Of a stretch of DNA of 64,000 bases, positions 62,627 through 64,000 are shown piece by piece; positions within the stretch are counted from its first letter, which is position 1; each line of letters starts with the position of its first letter. The stretch spans positions 2,418,001 through 2,482,000 of the forward strand of contig NZ_CP119573.1 of NCBI RefSeq assembly GCF_029278605.1, read 5' to 3'. The notes under the pieces are model-generated. The model was not told the origin of the DNA. It made no database searches and saw nothing but the letters and a program-made list of their open reading frames with translations. The stretch is from Cupriavidus sp. WKF15. Lineage in GTDB: Bacteria; Pseudomonadota; Gammaproteobacteria; Burkholderiales; Burkholderiaceae. Both the position numbers and the translations under genes were made by a program.

Positions 62627-63658
62627 ATGGATACCGCAAGCGAACTGCAGGCCACGGTGAAAGCCATGGTGCAGCCGGGCAAGGGATTGCTCGCCGCCGA
62701 CGAAAGCGGCCCCACCATTGCCAAGCGCTTCGCCACCATCGGCGTGGAGTCGAATGAAGAAAACCGCCGTGCATGGCGCAGCCTGCTGTTGTCGACGCCA
62801 GGGCTTGGCGCGCATATCAGCGGCGTGATCCTGTATGAGGAAACGCTGGGCCAGCGCGCCGACGACGGCACGCCGCTGCCCGAGCTTTGCGCGCGCCAGG
62901 GGATCGTGCCCGGCATCAAGGTCGACAAGGGCAAGGTGCCGCTCGTGAATGCGCCGGGCGACGAGATCACGGAAGGGCTGGATGGATTGCCGAAGCGGCT
63001 GGAGGGCTACCGCCAGCAGGGCGCACGCTTCGCCAAATGGCGTGCGGTGATCAATGTTTCGGACACCTTGCCCGGCGCGCTTGCCGTGCAGGCCAACGCG
63101 CAGGTGCTGGCCGCGTATGCGGCGATCTGCCAGGCAGCGGCCATCGTGCCGATCGTCGAGCCTGAAGTCCTGATGGACGGCGACCACAGCATGGCGCGCT
63201 GCGCGGCCGTGACCGAACGCGTGCTGCATGCGGTGTTCCATGCGCTTCATCGCTATGGCGTGGTCTTCGAACACATGGTGCTCAAGCCGAGCATGGTGAT
63301 CGCCGGCAAGAAGTGCGCGCAGCAGGGATCCGTGCAGGACGTGGCCAGCGAGACCGTGCGCGCGCTCAAGCGCACGGTGCCGGCGGCGGTGCCCGGCATC
63401 TTCTTCCTGTCAGGCGGACAGACCCCCGAACAGGCGACCGCGAACCTCGATGCCATGAACCGGCTCGGCCCGATGCCGTGGCCGCTGAGCTTCTCCTACG
63501 GACGCGCGCTGCAGGAGCCGCCGCTCGCCGCATGGCGCGGACAGGCGGCTAATCTCGGAACGGCGCAGCAGGCACTGCTGAAGCGCTCGTTGCTCAATGG
63601 CAAGGCTTGCCTGGGGCAGTATGAAGCGGCGCAGGAGACGATGAAGGAAGGCGCCTGA
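62627..63658 (+). CDS. Class I fructose-bisphosphate aldolase
   Basis: 343 residues. Class I aldolase signatures: GKGLLAADESGPTIAKRF, GVILYEETLGQ, KVDKGKVPL, EPEVLMDGDHS and HMVLKPSMVIAGKKC with the Schiff-base lysine region, then FLSGGQTPEQAT. It cleaves fructose-1,6-bisphosphate in glycolysis/gluconeogenesis without metal. CCGGAGAAGCT precedes the ATG. Confidence 0.93.
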   Translation: MDTASELQATVKAMVQPGKGLLAADESGPTIAKRFATIGVESNEENRRAWRSLLLSTPGLGAHISGVILYEETLGQRADDGTPLPELCARQGIVPGIKVDKGKVPLVNAPGDEITEGLDGLPKRLEGYRQQGARFAKWRAVINVSDTLPGALAVQANAQVLAAYAAICQAAAIVPIVEPEVLMDGDHSMARCAAVTERVLHAVFHALHRYGVVFEHMVLKPSMVIAGKKCAQQGSVQDVASETVRALKRTVPAAVPGIFFLSGGQTPEQATANLDAMNRLGPMPWPLSFSYGRALQEPPLAAWRGQAANLGTAQQALLKRSLLNGKACLGQYEAAQETMKEGA

Positions 63659-63668
63659 CCGCTGGATG

Positions 63669-64000
63669 CTAAGCGTCGTGGTTCCGGCGCTTGCGCCCCG
63701 TCAGCATCGCCAGCACCAGATTTTCCTTGCCGGTCACGCTGAACACCACGGCGGCAAGCACGTGGACGATGATCAGCGCGGTCAGCATGTCCGCGAGCGC
63801 GCCATGGATGTCGATCGGCCAGTCTTCGCCCCACAGGGCATCGAGCCGCGACATCCATCCGGTGACTGCCAGCGCCAGGATCAATGCCCACATCAGCAGC
63901 ATCATGACCGCGCCAAGCGGCGTGTGGCTGAGGAAGCGCGGCGCGCGGCGCTGCACCAAGGCCTTGCTGTAGGCCAGCACGCCAGCCGGCTGCGGCACCC
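63669..64000 (-). CDS. Cytochrome b561 family protein, truncated by window end
   Basis: C-terminal ~110 residues only. PAGVLAYSKALVQRRAPRFL, SHTPLGAVMMLLMWALILAL and the helix HGALADMLTALIIVHVLAAV with a haem-ligand-type His match b561/NiFe-hydrogenase-type cytochrome b. The N-terminal helices and start lie beyond 64000. Electron transfer in the inner membrane. Confidence 0.8.
   Translation of the reverse strand, partial: VPQPAGVLAYSKALVQRRAPRFLSHTPLGAVMMLLMWALILALAVTGWMSRLDALWGEDWPIDIHGALADMLTALIIVHVLAAVVFSVTGKENLVLAMLTGRKRRNHDA

Overview
The window is high-GC, gene-dense DNA that looks like a chromosome or chromid of a Cupriavidus/Ralstonia-type betaproteobacterium (Burkholderiales). The evidence is five Bug/TctC-type solute-binding proteins, a Nag/Sal-type salicylate 5-hydroxylase operon behind a NahR-like LysR regulator, an acyclic-terpene-type acyl-CoA carboxylase cluster, a BvgA-like response regulator and DUF3175/DUF3820 genes. 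I found no rRNA, tRNA, CRISPR array, prophage or insertion sequence. Species-level identity is inference.

Layout. 0-5.4 kb: end of an unknown gene, an enoyl-CoA hydratase, a stand-alone dihydrolipoamide dehydrogenase, a peroxiredoxin-glutaredoxin fusion, an exported M20 peptidase and a LysR remnant. 5.4-8.1 kb: a cyclic-nucleotide-domain flavoprotein that lacks the thioredoxin-reductase CxxC, divergent from a YceH (DUF480) gene. 8.3-15.8 kb: an IclR-controlled catabolic module with three Bug proteins, an RraA-type aldolase, a 2-hydroxyacid dehydrogenase, an SMP-30 lactonase and a LigI-like amidohydrolase. Two TTGTAC palindromes lie exactly 100 bp apart in its divergent promoter. 16.1-26.6 kb: a patatin-like phospholipase, then a six-gene operon (acyl-CoA carboxylase beta, acyl-CoA dehydrogenase, enoyl-CoA hydratase, biotin carboxylase, AtuA, Bug protein) divergent from a second IclR regulator.

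26.7-30.4 kb: a YtkA-like lipoprotein translationally coupled to a di-haem MauG/CcpA peroxidase, an AraC regulator and a second RraA-type gene. 30.4-36.2 kb: a split phosphorelay with a BvgA-like regulator, a separate HPt protein, a coupled 39-codon ORF and two hybrid kinases without HPt domains. An identical GGAAATTTCC palindrome lies in both intergenic regions. 36.6-38.5 kb: five small uncharacterised genes. 38.5-44 kb: a NahR-like regulator and reductase / large / small / ferredoxin genes in the nagAa-G-H-Ab order, then DUF3820 and a PEP-mutase/isocitrate-lyase family enzyme.

44-49.1 kb: a MoxR / DUF58 / VWA operon led by a trypsin-like protease, divergent from a second VWA protein. 49.3-53.9 kb: an orphan ParA, TetR, Bug protein, an M24-fold protein with altered metal ligands and a BPL_N (glutamine-amidotransferase-like) protein. 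54-58.8 kb: tyrosine/phenylalanine catabolism (Lrp/AsnC regulator, HPPD, aromatic amino acid permease, aromatic aminotransferase). 59-64 kb: SDR, MipA/OmpV outer-membrane protein, small secreted and coiled-coil proteins, DUF3175, class I fructose-bisphosphate aldolase and a cytochrome b561 gene cut by the window end.

The overall theme is uptake and catabolism of carboxylated and aromatic compounds with local regulators. The most unusual parts are the split phosphorelay with its shared palindromes, the IclR/Bug/lactonase/aldolase module, and the lipoprotein/MauG pair.
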